A model generated the notes under the pieces. It did no database searches, was not told the origin of the DNA, and saw only the letters and a list, made by a program, of their open reading frames with translations. A stretch of DNA of 64,000 nt, taken from Paraherbaspirillum soli (GTDB lineage: Bacteria > Pseudomonadota > Gammaproteobacteria > Burkholderiales > Burkholderiaceae_D). The stretch is taken from contig NZ_JBHSMT010000009.1 of assembly GCF_042654985.1 (NCBI RefSeq), forward strand, positions 1 through 64,000, written 5' to 3'. Below are positions 18,083 through 26,048 of the stretch, one piece after another; positions within the stretch are counted from its first letter, which is position 1; each line of letters starts with the position of its first letter. The position numbers and the translations under genes were made by a program.

Positions 18083-18412
18083 CATCGCCAGCACTATAGC
18101 GTAGCCGCCGACGCAGATCGCCAGTGTCTTGAAAATTCCCCGGGTTCTAGCAGCCAGTACGAAGGCGATCGGCACCAGCGCCAATTTCAGAAGCTGCGGT
18201 GTTTCGAAGTGGCCGGCCCATTGATGGTAGAAGCGGTCGCCATACAGGGCCGAATAGATAATCCCGCCCATGATGCTGAGCGCTGCATAGTTGAGAAACT
18301 TATAGGTATCGCCGTTTTCCGGTATCCGCAATTGGCGGAACACTATGGCGGGCAAGGATCGCAGGACAAACGAAATTGCCGAAGCGATCAGGATCAATTC
18401 CCATTTATTCAT
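18071..18412 (-). CDS. azlD: AzlD-family branched-chain amino acid export subunit
   Basis: A 113-residue protein with about four hydrophobic segments, the usual size and layout of AzlD (PF05437). It contains SFVLRSLPAIVFR, the conserved R-x-L-P motif after the first helix. AzlD pairs with AzlC to export branched-chain or related amino acids. Its ATG overlaps the azlC stop by four bases. The last residues GYL and the stop codon are encoded by MITE copy C. Removing the element and one CATC repeat would leave an in-frame Met-Met-stop end, so the insertion changed the tail only slightly. Confidence 0.85.
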   Translation of the reverse strand: MNKWELILIASAISFVLRSLPAIVFRQLRIPENGDTYKFLNYAALSIMGGIIYSALYGDRFYHQWAGHFETPQLLKLALVPIAFVLAARTRGIFKTLAICVGGYAIVLAMGYL

Positions 18413-19152
18413 GATTTTTTGGCCTCAGAAAACTTATCCAGGGCGAGGAAGAACCCGCCGAAAACAAATGGCATGACAAAGACTTGATAGTCGCCCAACC
18501 ACGCACCGACGATGGGGGTGGCGATAAAGCCGGCGCCGGTGACGATTGCAGGCCGGATTTTTGGCCAGGAGAGTCCTGTCAATGCCGCGAAGTGAACCGG
18601 CAGGATGATTGCTACCAGTGCATTCACAAACGGCCCTTGATGCGCGCTGACGGTGAAGCCGAGTAGCGTAGCGAGCGTGGCGACGCTCAGCGTGCTGACC
18701 CCGCAGCCGAGAAAATATTCGAACAGATTGGGGATTTTTCCCTTCTTGGCGTTGGATAAAGTAAATGTCGAGATGGATAGCAACTGCGCCGACAAAATCA
18801 CTTTTCCCAATGGCACGCTACGGAATTGTTCTGTGAGAACAGAAGCCATGATCAGGAAGCGGAAGTTGACCAAGATTGTCGACATGACGAGCGGCAGTAG
18901 CGTGAGCGTGTCAGCATGCTGCGCTATCAGAGCTTGCAACGGGGAGGCATGGACTGCTGCCGTCATCACCATCGCTTGCAGCGGCGAAAAACCGGCAGTG
19001 CGGGAAATTGCCCCGATCGAGAAAAACAAAAACAGGAATGTAAGGCACACCGGAATGGAATCGACGCAGCCGTCGACGAAGGGCGTGCGTGGCGCGGGAC
19101 TCGCTGAGGAGGTGGCGGGAACGGGTCCGAACAAGGTTCGAAGTATTTTCAT
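18409..19152 (-). CDS. azlC: AzlC-family amino acid exporter
   Basis: A 247-residue membrane protein with about six to seven hydrophobic segments. It starts at 19152 (MKIL); a Met seven codons upstream is an alternative. The AzlC signature region SIPVCLTFLFLFFSIGAISRTAGFS, with VNFRFLIMASVL later, is present. With AzlD it forms an inner-membrane exporter for branched-chain or unusual amino acids. It is the second gene of the minus-strand cluster beginning at 20131. Confidence 0.82.
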   Translation of the reverse strand: MKILRTLFGPVPATSSASPAPRTPFVDGCVDSIPVCLTFLFLFFSIGAISRTAGFSPLQAMVMTAAVHASPLQALIAQHADTLTLLPLVMSTILVNFRFLIMASVLTEQFRSVPLGKVILSAQLLSISTFTLSNAKKGKIPNLFEYFLGCGVSTLSVATLATLLGFTVSAHQGPFVNALVAIILPVHFAALTGLSWPKIRPAIVTGAGFIATPIVGAWLGDYQVFVMPFVFGGFFLALDKFSEAKKS

Positions 19153-19225
19153 GCTAAGGCAATCAGGTTTCAACTACGCAGGGTTGGAAAGCCTCGCACG
19201 CGAATGTGCGAGGCCTGGATGTGCC

Positions 19226-20131
19226 TTAAGCCGCCTGGAGCGTCTCGCTATTTTGCGCCTGGGCGTCGTCCATCGTCTTCAGGTATTGAGCGCTGTGCGA
19301 AAGCGTACTGCCTCGGGTTTCGAAGCCGATAATGCCTTGCCAACTCACCTTGCGGATTGCCTGCAGCAGTTGCGGATAGTCGAGATTGCCGCGACCGAGC
19401 GGCATGTGTGAATCGCGATCGCCAGCGTTATCGCTGAAAGACATGCCGGCGATTCGATGGTGGAAGCGCTCGAACACTTGGATCGGCGCGCCGTCATTGA
19501 CGTGAGCGTGCGAAACGTCGAGGAAAAAATAAATTCCGGGAACTTGCTCCAACACTTTCGCGTATTCATCCTCGGTCGTGTAGATGTAGTAGAACGGGTG
19601 GAATTTGTTGTAGTTGCAAAGATTTTCTAGCCAGATATCGACGTTGCGCTCGCGTCCGTAAGCAACCAGTTCGTTCAAGTTGCGGATCAAATTTTCGAGG
19701 CCGATGCTGCGCGCTTCCTTGACCAGTCGCGGCTCGACAATGCCGCCCCCATGGACGATCAGCGGAATGCCGCCAAGCTGCGCGCACAGATCGATTTCGC
19801 GTTTGACATAGTTGACTGCCGCCAGCGCCATTTCGGGAACGTCGCTGCCCAGCGGCGCCTTGAAGTTGCCGTGGTAAATCGGCTTGATTCCTGCATCCTC
19901 AATCGACTTGCACATCGCCGAAATTCGCGCCTCGGTCCAGTCTGCCGGCCGTTCTCCAACGAGGCTGCCGTCAATATACCAATGGCTGTAGCCGTGTATC
20001 GCGGCTTCGGCGAGGCCCTCTTCTGCGCGCATATAGTTCTGCTGTGCCGCGCCGATCATGAATGAAGGCCAAGCTTGAGAAGCTGGCGATTGGGTGGAGG
20101 ACAGCGTAGATGTAGCAGAAATTTGATTCAT
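19226..20131 (-). CDS. Xylose-isomerase-like TIM barrel protein
   Basis: A 301-residue cytoplasmic protein of the sugar phosphate isomerase/epimerase group (AP endonuclease 2-like barrel). Metal-ligand-type motifs are visible: HGNF, VHGGG, WLENLCNYN, FLDVSHAH and GFETRG. Members isomerise or epimerise sugars or hydroxy acids; many have unassigned substrates. It is the first gene of a run with azlC (73 bp downstream), azlD and, past the MITE, an aminotransferase. The pairing of such a barrel with an amino acid exporter hints at synthesis and export of a non-standard amino acid, which is inference only. Confidence 0.75.
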   Translation of the reverse strand: MNQISATSTLSSTQSPASQAWPSFMIGAAQQNYMRAEEGLAEAAIHGYSHWYIDGSLVGERPADWTEARISAMCKSIEDAGIKPIYHGNFKAPLGSDVPEMALAAVNYVKREIDLCAQLGGIPLIVHGGGIVEPRLVKEARSIGLENLIRNLNELVAYGRERNVDIWLENLCNYNKFHPFYYIYTTEDEYAKVLEQVPGIYFFLDVSHAHVNDGAPIQVFERFHHRIAGMSFSDNAGDRDSHMPLGRGNLDYPQLLQAIRKVSWQGIIGFETRGSTLSHSAQYLKTMDDAQAQNSETLQAA

Positions 20132-20470
20132 AGTATTTGCTCAAAAAATGGCGGTACATCAAATTAATCGGAAAAGTACTTTAATTAACGCGAGTTGCAA
20201 TATCACTTCATACGACGAAAAAACGCGGCTCCTTCAAGTGCCTAATGCACCTTAAAAAAACGTCGCCACAAATAACCCAGGCGGCGGGAATGACCAAAAT
20301 ATTGCGAGCAAGCTGCTTGTGTGCGAAAGCGTTTGTCGTCCGAATTTCTTGAAGGAAAGCGATACTAATCTTCATAAAGTAGGCCTGTAACCTAACAATA
20401 TTGACAGCTGTGTATGAAATGAAAATTCAGATATATGAGTCTTTTTGCATCGCTGAATCAAGCAGCCGTA

Positions 20471-20545
20471 GCGCATATCGACAGGTATGCGTCGCATGCC
20501 AAAGATGTCGTCCGGACTTCAATGTCAGCATCGCCGGTGGCGGAT
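20471..20545 (+). pseudogene. Remnant of an MFS transporter gene
   Basis: The frame here encodes DRYASHAKDV, closely matching ERYAPHAKDV in the exporter gene at 13289-14473. After what looks like a deletion and frame change it continues FNVSIAGGG, matching FNIGIAGGA in the same protein. The two blocks occur in the same order and almost the same spacing. No intact frame surrounds them. This looks like a decayed DHA1 exporter fragment, but the match is short. Confidence 0.4.
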
Positions 20546-20607
20546 GATTGCTCGCGTTCCACTGGCGACTTGAATCAAGTTAGTTCTCACACCCCGGCGT
20601 CGACTTT

Positions 20608-20636
20608 TCGGCAATAGACCAAATTAAAACTATAAT
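20608..20636 (+). promoter_or_regulatory. Probable sigma70 promoter of the toxin-antitoxin pair
   Basis: TCGGCA at 20608-20613 and TATAAT at 20631-20636 are separated by 17 bp and lie 31 bp before the antitoxin start. The -10 is perfect and the -35 matches four of six. Confidence 0.55.
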
Positions 20637-20666
20637 CGGTCCTATTCGTTCAGCAGGAGTGCCGCC

Positions 20667-20939
20667 ATGAAGTTCTCAACCCAAGTCAAGCCCATCAGCT
20701 ATTTGAAGAGCCATGCTGCCGAGATCGTCAAAGACATCACAGAGAGTCGAGAGCCGATGCTGATCACTCAAAACGGCGAAGCCAAGCTGGTGGTCATGGA
20801 TGTGAAGAGTTATGAAGAGCAGGAGCAAACGCTGGCCCTGTTGAAAATCCTGGCGCTCGGGAACCGCGAGATTGAGCAAGGCAAGTTCCGCGATGTGGAC
20901 GATGTATTTGCAGAACTGGACCAGGCCGATCAGCAATGA
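20667..20939 (+). CDS. Phd/YefM-family antitoxin
   Basis: A 90-residue protein with the Phd/YefM pattern: MKFSTQVKPISYLKSHAAEIVKDITESREPMLITQNGEAKLVVMD. The N-terminal part binds DNA and autoregulates; the acidic C terminus (DVDDVFAELD) should wrap around the toxin. CAGGAG precedes the ATG. The stop overlaps the next start by four bases, the normal coupled layout. Confidence 0.9.
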   Translation: MKFSTQVKPISYLKSHAAEIVKDITESREPMLITQNGEAKLVVMDVKSYEEQEQTLALLKILALGNREIEQGKFRDVDDVFAELDQADQQ

Positions 20940-21265
20940 GCCTCCAAGTTGTCATCCTGGAGTCGGCTGAGCATGACCTGAAAGAACTCAGGGAATATAT
21001 CGTCAAGAACTTTTCTGTTGAGTCCTGGCAGGACACTTACGCCAAGTTGAAACAGGCTATCCGCAATTTGCAGACCTTTCCTCAGGCAGGTTTCCTCCCT
21101 GAAGAAATCGAAAAACTCAACCTCAGCCAATACCGGCAGATTCTGTCAGGGATGAATCGCATCATCTATGAAGTGCGACAGGAGATTATCTATATCCACA
21201 TCATTGTCGATGCACGACGAGACATGCCGTCTTTATTGACGAGACGGCTGCTACGAACCACCTAG
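20936..21265 (+). CDS. RelE/ParE-family toxin
   Basis: A 109-residue basic protein with the RelE/ParE fold signature: SAEHDLKELREYI at the N terminus and YRQILSGMNRIIYEVRQEIIYIHIIVDARRD towards the C terminus. It is the partner of the preceding Phd-type antitoxin. Whether it is an mRNA interferase (RelE) or a gyrase inhibitor (ParE) cannot be settled by eye; the closing YIHIIVDARRD is common in ParE-like members. Confidence 0.88.
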   Translation: MSLQVVILESAEHDLKELREYIVKNFSVESWQDTYAKLKQAIRNLQTFPQAGFLPEEIEKLNLSQYRQILSGMNRIIYEVRQEIIYIHIIVDARRDMPSLLTRRLLRTT

Positions 21266-21281
21266 CCATAAGGAGTAATGC

Positions 21282-22337
21282 ATGAGCACATCGCTAAGAT
21301 TGTCCGAAAAATGGTTCCGCCGCGCGCTGTGGCTGGTGGCGTTTGTGTTCGCCGGGTTCCTGATCGGCTTGGGCAGCACGGTCGAGCAGGATCTGCCGAA
21401 GATCGAGCACCGCTATACGATGGAAGACTTTATCGATAAACCGGCCGCGACCCAGGCCCGCAATACGCTGAAAGACGCGGAACTTGTCCGGCAAAATGCG
21501 CAGGATGCGCTGGATCAGGCGGAACTGAAGGTCAGGACAGCGCAGACCGATTCCACCTCGGCGCGCGAGACGTTCAATAATTGGCTGGCCACGCGCCATG
21601 CAACCGGGCAGAGCGATCAGGACGCCGAACTCGTCAGGCGCACCAAGGCGCTGGATGGATTGAAGGCGGCCGAACGGCGGGCCGCGTCGCAGGCCGAGGC
21701 GCAGCAGCAGATCGCACTCGATGCCCGACAAGCAGAGGCGCAAGCGCAGGCCAGATTACAGGTGCTTGAGCGGGCGGCCAATGAAGGTTTGCAAAAGGCG
21801 GAGCGCAAGCAGGAATTGCGGGTGTTTTTATACCGTCTGGCGCTGACCTTGCCGCTGCTGGTGATCGCCGGCTGGTTGTTCAAGACCAAGCGCAAAGGGA
21901 CTTATTGGCCGTTCGTGTGGGGCTTTATCCTGTTTGCGTTGTTTGCCTTTTTCGTGGAACTGGTGCCGTACCTGCCGAGCTACGGCGGCTATGTGCGCTA
22001 TCTGGTCGGGATTGTCATCACGGTGCTGGTCGGACGGCAAGCGATTGTGTCGCTGAACCGCTACCTGGAGCGGCAAAAGCTGGCGGAGCAGTTGCCCGAT
22101 GCGCAGCGCCGCCAGGATCTCAGCTACGACCTGGCGCTGGCGCGACTGGCCAAAAGCGTCTGCCCGGGATGCGAGCGTTCGGTGGATCTCAAGAACGTCG
22201 CCAACGATTTCTGTCCGCATTGCGGCATCGGTTTGCACAATCATTGCGTCAAATGCAATTCCCGCAAGAGTTCGTTCGCCCAGTTTTGTCATGCGTGCGG
22301 GACCGCGGCCGGTGCCGGGACTGGCGCGGCCGCTTAA
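21282..22337 (+). CDS. Membrane protein with coiled coil and C-terminal zinc ribbons
   Basis: A 351-residue protein. Residues 12-32 form a membrane anchor. Residues 55-175 are Ala/Glu/Gln-rich and strongly coiled-coil-like, probably periplasmic. Three hydrophobic segments follow at about 183-270. The cytoplasmic C terminus has two zinc-ribbon Cys pairs: CPGC with CPHC, then CVKC with CHAC. I do not recognise a named family. It follows the toxin-antitoxin pair with a 16-bp gap, and its stop is close to that of cadR. The domain order suggests a scaffold or sensor, which is speculation. Confidence 0.7.
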   Translation: MSTSLRLSEKWFRRALWLVAFVFAGFLIGLGSTVEQDLPKIEHRYTMEDFIDKPAATQARNTLKDAELVRQNAQDALDQAELKVRTAQTDSTSARETFNNWLATRHATGQSDQDAELVRRTKALDGLKAAERRAASQAEAQQQIALDARQAEAQAQARLQVLERAANEGLQKAERKQELRVFLYRLALTLPLLVIAGWLFKTKRKGTYWPFVWGFILFALFAFFVELVPYLPSYGGYVRYLVGIVITVLVGRQAIVSLNRYLERQKLAEQLPDAQRRQDLSYDLALARLAKSVCPGCERSVDLKNVANDFCPHCGIGLHNHCVKCNSRKSSFAQFCHACGTAAGAGTGAAA

Positions 22338-22349
22338 ATTATTTCCAAA

Positions 22350-22805
22350 TCAGTGGCAGCCGCCGCCGTGGCTGCCCAAGTTGGCCGGCGCTTCATCTTC
22401 CATATTGGCCAACCCTTGCAAGATGCCGCAATCCTTGGCGGCTTGCGCTGTCCGGCATTGCTTGCGCAGTTGCTTCAGCTGCAATTGCAATGCCTTCAAT
22501 TCGGCGATGCGGTCGGCGACGTGCTCGATATGCCGATCCAGCAGGGTGTTGACCTCGGCGCAATTTTCTTCCGGCAAGTCGCGAAATTGCAGCAGGCTGC
22601 GCACCTCGTCGAGGGTCATGTCGAGCGAACGGCAGTGGCGGATGAATTGCAGTCGTTCGACGTGCTCATGTCCATACAGCCGATAGTTGCCTTGCGAGCG
22701 CGCCGCCGGCGGCAGCAGGCCTTCGCGTTCGTAATAGCGGATGGTTTCAACCGGACAGGCGGCGTGGCTGGCCAATTCCCCGATTTTCAGTGTGTTTGTG
22801 GTCAT
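22350..22805 (-). CDS. cadR: CadR/PbrR-type MerR-family metal regulator
   Basis: A 151-residue MerR protein: DNA-binding helix-turn-helix at residues 6-75 (IGELASHAACPVETIRYYEREGLLP), dimerisation helix, then metal ligands Cys82, Cys117 and Cys126 and a Gly/His/Cys tail (HGGGCH). This Cys spacing is the CadR/PbrR Cd(II)/Pb(II) pattern. It is divergent from the CadA ATPase and should activate it by distorting a promoter with a long spacer, which is present in the intergenic region. Confidence 0.9.
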   Translation of the reverse strand: MTTNTLKIGELASHAACPVETIRYYEREGLLPPAARSQGNYRLYGHEHVERLQFIRHCRSLDMTLDEVRSLLQFRDLPEENCAEVNTLLDRHIEHVADRIAELKALQLQLKQLRKQCRTAQAAKDCGILQGLANMEDEAPANLGSHGGGCH

Positions 22806-22837
22806 GTGCGGCTCCCGGCTTTTATTTCAATCAATGC

Positions 22838-22869
22838 TTGACCTTATAGTAGCTACAGGGTTTTAAATG
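22838..22869 (+). promoter_or_regulatory. MerR-type operator and promoter of cadA
   Basis: The -35 TTGACC (22838-22843) and -10 TAAATG (22864-22869) are 20 bp apart, the overlong spacer of MerR-activated promoters. The spacer holds a dyad from ACCTTATAG through CTACAGGGT (22841-22861), matching the ZntR/CadR/PbrR operator consensus. Confidence 0.85.
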
Positions 22870-22918
22870 TGCAAGGAGCGATAAAACAAGCCGAAAAACC
22901 GGATTCAAGGAGCAAACC

Positions 22919-25225
22919 ATGGCCAATTGCAATCATGACCACCACGACCATCAGCACGACCATCAGCATCCGGCAGCCGATGTTGGTGCGCATGAAAAAG
23001 AACATGCCAAGCATCGGGCAGCCGATGCATTCAGGCATCAAGCCGGCGACCGTCCACGCTTGCTGGATACCAGCGCCGAGGCCGTATTCCTGATCCAGAA
23101 GATGGATTGCCCGACCGAAGAGAAACTGATCCGGGATCGCTTCAAGGGCATGGCGGGGATCGAGTCCATGCAGTTCAACCTGATCCAGCGCGAGCTGACG
23201 GTCCAGCATCGCCTGCCGTCGGTGGCGCCTATCGTCAGCATATTGACGGCGCTGGACCTGGAGCCTGCGCTGAAGTCGGACTCGCTGACCGGTGCGGTCG
23301 GACTGAGCGACGAGCTGGGTGACAGCGCTTTCAAAATCCCGCGCAGAAAATGGCTGCTGATGGCGCTCTCCGGCAGCGCCGCAGTCGGCGCCGAGCTGGT
23401 GGCTTGGAGCAGTGGTCAGGACACTTCGTGGCTGGTGATCGGGCTGGCGCTGCTGGCGATTTTTACCGGCGGTCTGGATACGCTGAAAAAGGGTTGGATT
23501 GCGTTACGCAATTTCTCGCTCAATATGAATTTCCTGATGTCGCTGGCGGTGATCGGCGCTGCCGTGATCGGGCAGTGGCCGGAAGCGGCGGTGGTGATTT
23601 TCTTGTTTGCGTTGGCGGAAATGATCGAGGCCTTGTCGCTGGATCGGGCGCGCAATGCGATCAAAGGTTTGATGGCGATGGCGCCGGATCTGGCGACAGT
23701 GCAGGGCGCCGATGGCGAGTGGCGTGCGGTTTCGACCCAGCAGGTGGCGCTGGCGGCGCTGGTGCGGGTCAAGCCGGGCGAGCGGGTGCCGCTGGACGGG
23801 GTGGTGGTGGATGGCCAGACCAGCATCAACCAGGCGCCGATTACCGGCGAGAGCATGCCGGTGCTGAAGCAGGCGGGCGACCCGGTGTTTGCCGGCACTA
23901 TCAATGAGCGCGGGGTCATTTCTTACAAGGTCACCGCGCTGCAAGCCAATTCGACTCTGGCGCGGATCATCAAGAGCGTGCAGCAGGCACAAGGGCAACG
24001 CGCGCCGACCCAGCGTTTTGTCGATCAATTCGCGCGCTATTACATCCCGCTGGTGGTGCTGGCGGCGGTGCTGGTGGCGACCCTGCCGCCATTGCTGCTG
24101 GGAGCGGCGTTTTATCCGTGGCTGTACAAGGCGCTGGTGCTGCTGGTGATTGCCTGCCCTTGCGCGCTGGTGATTTCGACCCCGGTGACTGTGGTCAGCG
24201 GCTTGGCTGCGGCGGCCACGCATGGGGTGTTGATCAAGGGCGGGGTGCATCTCGAAATGGGGCGCAAGATCAAGGCCCTGGCGCTGGATAAGACCGGCAC
24301 CCTGACGCTGGGCAAGCCGGGTGTCACGGATGTCAGTCTGGTGCAGGCAGCGGACGATGCCGGATTGCTGCTGCAATGGCAACGACTGGCGGCCAGTTTA
24401 GCTAGCCATTCGGATCATCCGGTATCGACCGCAGTGGCGGCGCACTGGCAAGCGCAGGGCAGTGCGCAAGGGTTATTGGAGGTGGTTGATTTCGAGGCGC
24501 TGACCGGGCGCGGCGTGCAGGGCAAAATCGACGGCCAGCAGTTCTATCTGGGCAATCACCGTCTGGTGCACGAGATGGATATTTGCAGTCCCGAGCTGGA
24601 GGCGCGGCTGGATGCATTGGAGCTGCAGGGGAAAACCACGGTGGTGCTGTGCTCGGCGAGCACGCCGTTGTTGATTCTGGCGGTGGCCGATACCGTGCGT
24701 CCCAGCGCGGTGGCAGCGATTGCGCGCCTGTATGCGATGGGGGTGGAAGCGGTGATGCTGACCGGCGACAATCCGCATACCGCGCAAGCGATCGCGTCCC
24801 AGGTCGGGATCGTCGATGCCCGCGGCAATCTGCTGCCGCAGGATAAATTGAGCGCGGTTAATGAACTGATTGCACGTTACGGCTATGTCGGCATGGTGGG
24901 CGACGGCATCAATGATGCGCCGGCGCTGGCGCAGGCCAATATCGGTTTTGCGATGGGGGCGGCGGGCAGCGACACGGCGCTCGAAACCGCGGATGTGGCG
25001 CTGATGGATGACGACTTGGGAAAGCTGCCGGACTTCATCCGGCTGAGTAAGAAAACGCACAGCGTGCTGTTGCAAAACATCACGCTGGCGCTGGGGATCA
25101 AGGCGATTTTCCTGGTGCTGGCGGTGACCGGCGAGGCGACGCTGTGGATGGCGGTGTTTGCCGATATGGGCGCCAGTTTGTTAGTCGTATTTAATGGGCT
25201 GCGCTTGCTGCGGGCGGTACGCTAA
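22919..25225 (+). CDS. cadA: Heavy-metal P1B-type ATPase (Cd/Zn/Pb exporter)
   Basis: A 768-residue P-type ATPase. The N terminus is a His/Asp-rich metal-binding tail (residues 4-42), followed by an HMA-like domain in which the usual GMxCxxC is replaced by KMDCPTEE (Cys64). The membrane ion site CPCAL lies near residue 415 and the phosphorylation site DKTGT near 457; TGES, GDGINDAP and the HP region (SDHPVS) are all present. It pumps Cd, Zn or Pb out of the cytoplasm. GCAAGGAG lies upstream. Its stop codon abuts the stop of the convergent TauE gene with no gap. Confidence 0.93.
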   Translation: MANCNHDHHDHQHDHQHPAADVGAHEKEHAKHRAADAFRHQAGDRPRLLDTSAEAVFLIQKMDCPTEEKLIRDRFKGMAGIESMQFNLIQRELTVQHRLPSVAPIVSILTALDLEPALKSDSLTGAVGLSDELGDSAFKIPRRKWLLMALSGSAAVGAELVAWSSGQDTSWLVIGLALLAIFTGGLDTLKKGWIALRNFSLNMNFLMSLAVIGAAVIGQWPEAAVVIFLFALAEMIEALSLDRARNAIKGLMAMAPDLATVQGADGEWRAVSTQQVALAALVRVKPGERVPLDGVVVDGQTSINQAPITGESMPVLKQAGDPVFAGTINERGVISYKVTALQANSTLARIIKSVQQAQGQRAPTQRFVDQFARYYIPLVVLAAVLVATLPPLLLGAAFYPWLYKALVLLVIACPCALVISTPVTVVSGLAAAATHGVLIKGGVHLEMGRKIKALALDKTGTLTLGKPGVTDVSLVQAADDAGLLLQWQRLAASLASHSDHPVSTAVAAHWQAQGSAQGLLEVVDFEALTGRGVQGKIDGQQFYLGNHRLVHEMDICSPELEARLDALELQGKTTVVLCSASTPLLILAVADTVRPSAVAAIARLYAMGVEAVMLTGDNPHTAQAIASQVGIVDARGNLLPQDKLSAVNELIARYGYVGMVGDGINDAPALAQANIGFAMGAAGSDTALETADVALMDDDLGKLPDFIRLSKKTHSVLLQNITLALGIKAIFLVLAVTGEATLWMAVFADMGASLLVVFNGLRLLRAVR

Positions 25226-26038
25226 CTACAGCATGCCGTTGAAGTAAGTTTTACCGATCAGGATCAGCGCCACGACCGTGGCGATACTGGCAAAACCGAT
25301 CTGCAAAATGCGCGCCGGCAGGGTCGGCGCTGCCAGCCGGCCCAATAGCATGCCGATCAGCGCGGCGCCGATGAAGGTCCAGCCGATAAGCGGAATGCGG
25401 ACCCCGTGCAGCAAGGCGCCGGCGACGGCACTCCCCGAAATCAGCGCAATCACCATCAGCGAAGTGGCGACGATGCCGTGCATGCTGACGTTGCTGAACT
25501 GGCGGCAGGCCGGCACGATCAGGAAACCGCCGCCCACCCCCAGCATGCCGGTGAACATGCCGGAGACGGTGCCGATGGTGGCCAGGGTGGTGCAGCATTT
25601 AAGGTTCCAGCGGAGTTTGCCGGTGGCCGGGTTGAGCATGCAGTTTTTTTCGAGATATTCCGGGCTGGCGTTTGGTTGCTGGTGGCTGTTGGCTTGATTG
25701 GCCATGCGCCAGGCGACGATCAGCATGACCGCGCTGAACAGGGTCATCAGCCATCGCTCCGATACCTGATGGGCGATGCGCACCCCGAGCGGCGAGAACA
25801 GCGCGCCGAGCGCCGCCATCAGCAGTGCGGCCTTGTAACGGACCAATCCTTTGCGCAAACCGTCGATGGCGCCGAGCATGGCGGCGCAACCGACCGCCAT
25901 CAGTGCCACCGGGGTCGCTTCGGTCATGCTGAAACCGAGTCCCAGCACCAGCGCCGGCACCGCGAGGATGCCGCCGCCGGCGCCGGTCAGGCCCAGCACG
26001 ACGCCAATCGCGGTGCCGAAGAAGATGCCTACAATCAT
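25226..26038 (-). CDS. TauE/SafE-family sulfite or sulfur-anion exporter
   Basis: A 270-residue membrane protein with about eight hydrophobic segments and the two TauE repeats, each with a Gly-rich motif: GLTGAGGGILAVPALV near the N terminus and GMLGVGGGFLIVPAC in the second half. It is ten bases downstream of the DUF442-SQR gene, so co-transcribed. In persulfide/sulfide clusters this family is thought to export sulfite or another oxidised sulfur anion. Confidence 0.85.
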   Translation of the reverse strand: MIVGIFFGTAIGVVLGLTGAGGGILAVPALVLGLGFSMTEATPVALMAVGCAAMLGAIDGLRKGLVRYKAALLMAALGALFSPLGVRIAHQVSERWLMTLFSAVMLIVAWRMANQANSHQQPNASPEYLEKNCMLNPATGKLRWNLKCCTTLATIGTVSGMFTGMLGVGGGFLIVPACRQFSNVSMHGIVATSLMVIALISGSAVAGALLHGVRIPLIGWTFIGAALIGMLLGRLAAPTLPARILQIGFASIATVVALILIGKTYFNGML

Positions 26039-26048
26039 TTGAACCGCC

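Larger units (their letters stand above)
20132..20666. other. Intergenic region, 535 bp
   Basis: It holds the leader of the isomerase-AzlCD cluster on the minus strand, including a short hairpin AAGTGC/GCACCTT near 20238-20255 next to an A/T-run. A probable MFS gene relic lies at 20471-20545. A probable promoter for the toxin-antitoxin pair ends it (TCGGCA at 20608, TATAAT at 20631). Nothing else was recognised. Confidence 0.5.

Noticed and set aside
20435..20617. 60-codon plus-strand frame before the antitoxin
   Set aside because: It has no ribosome site and a mixed translation; similarity to MFS is only in part of it and in two frames, so it is called a relic.
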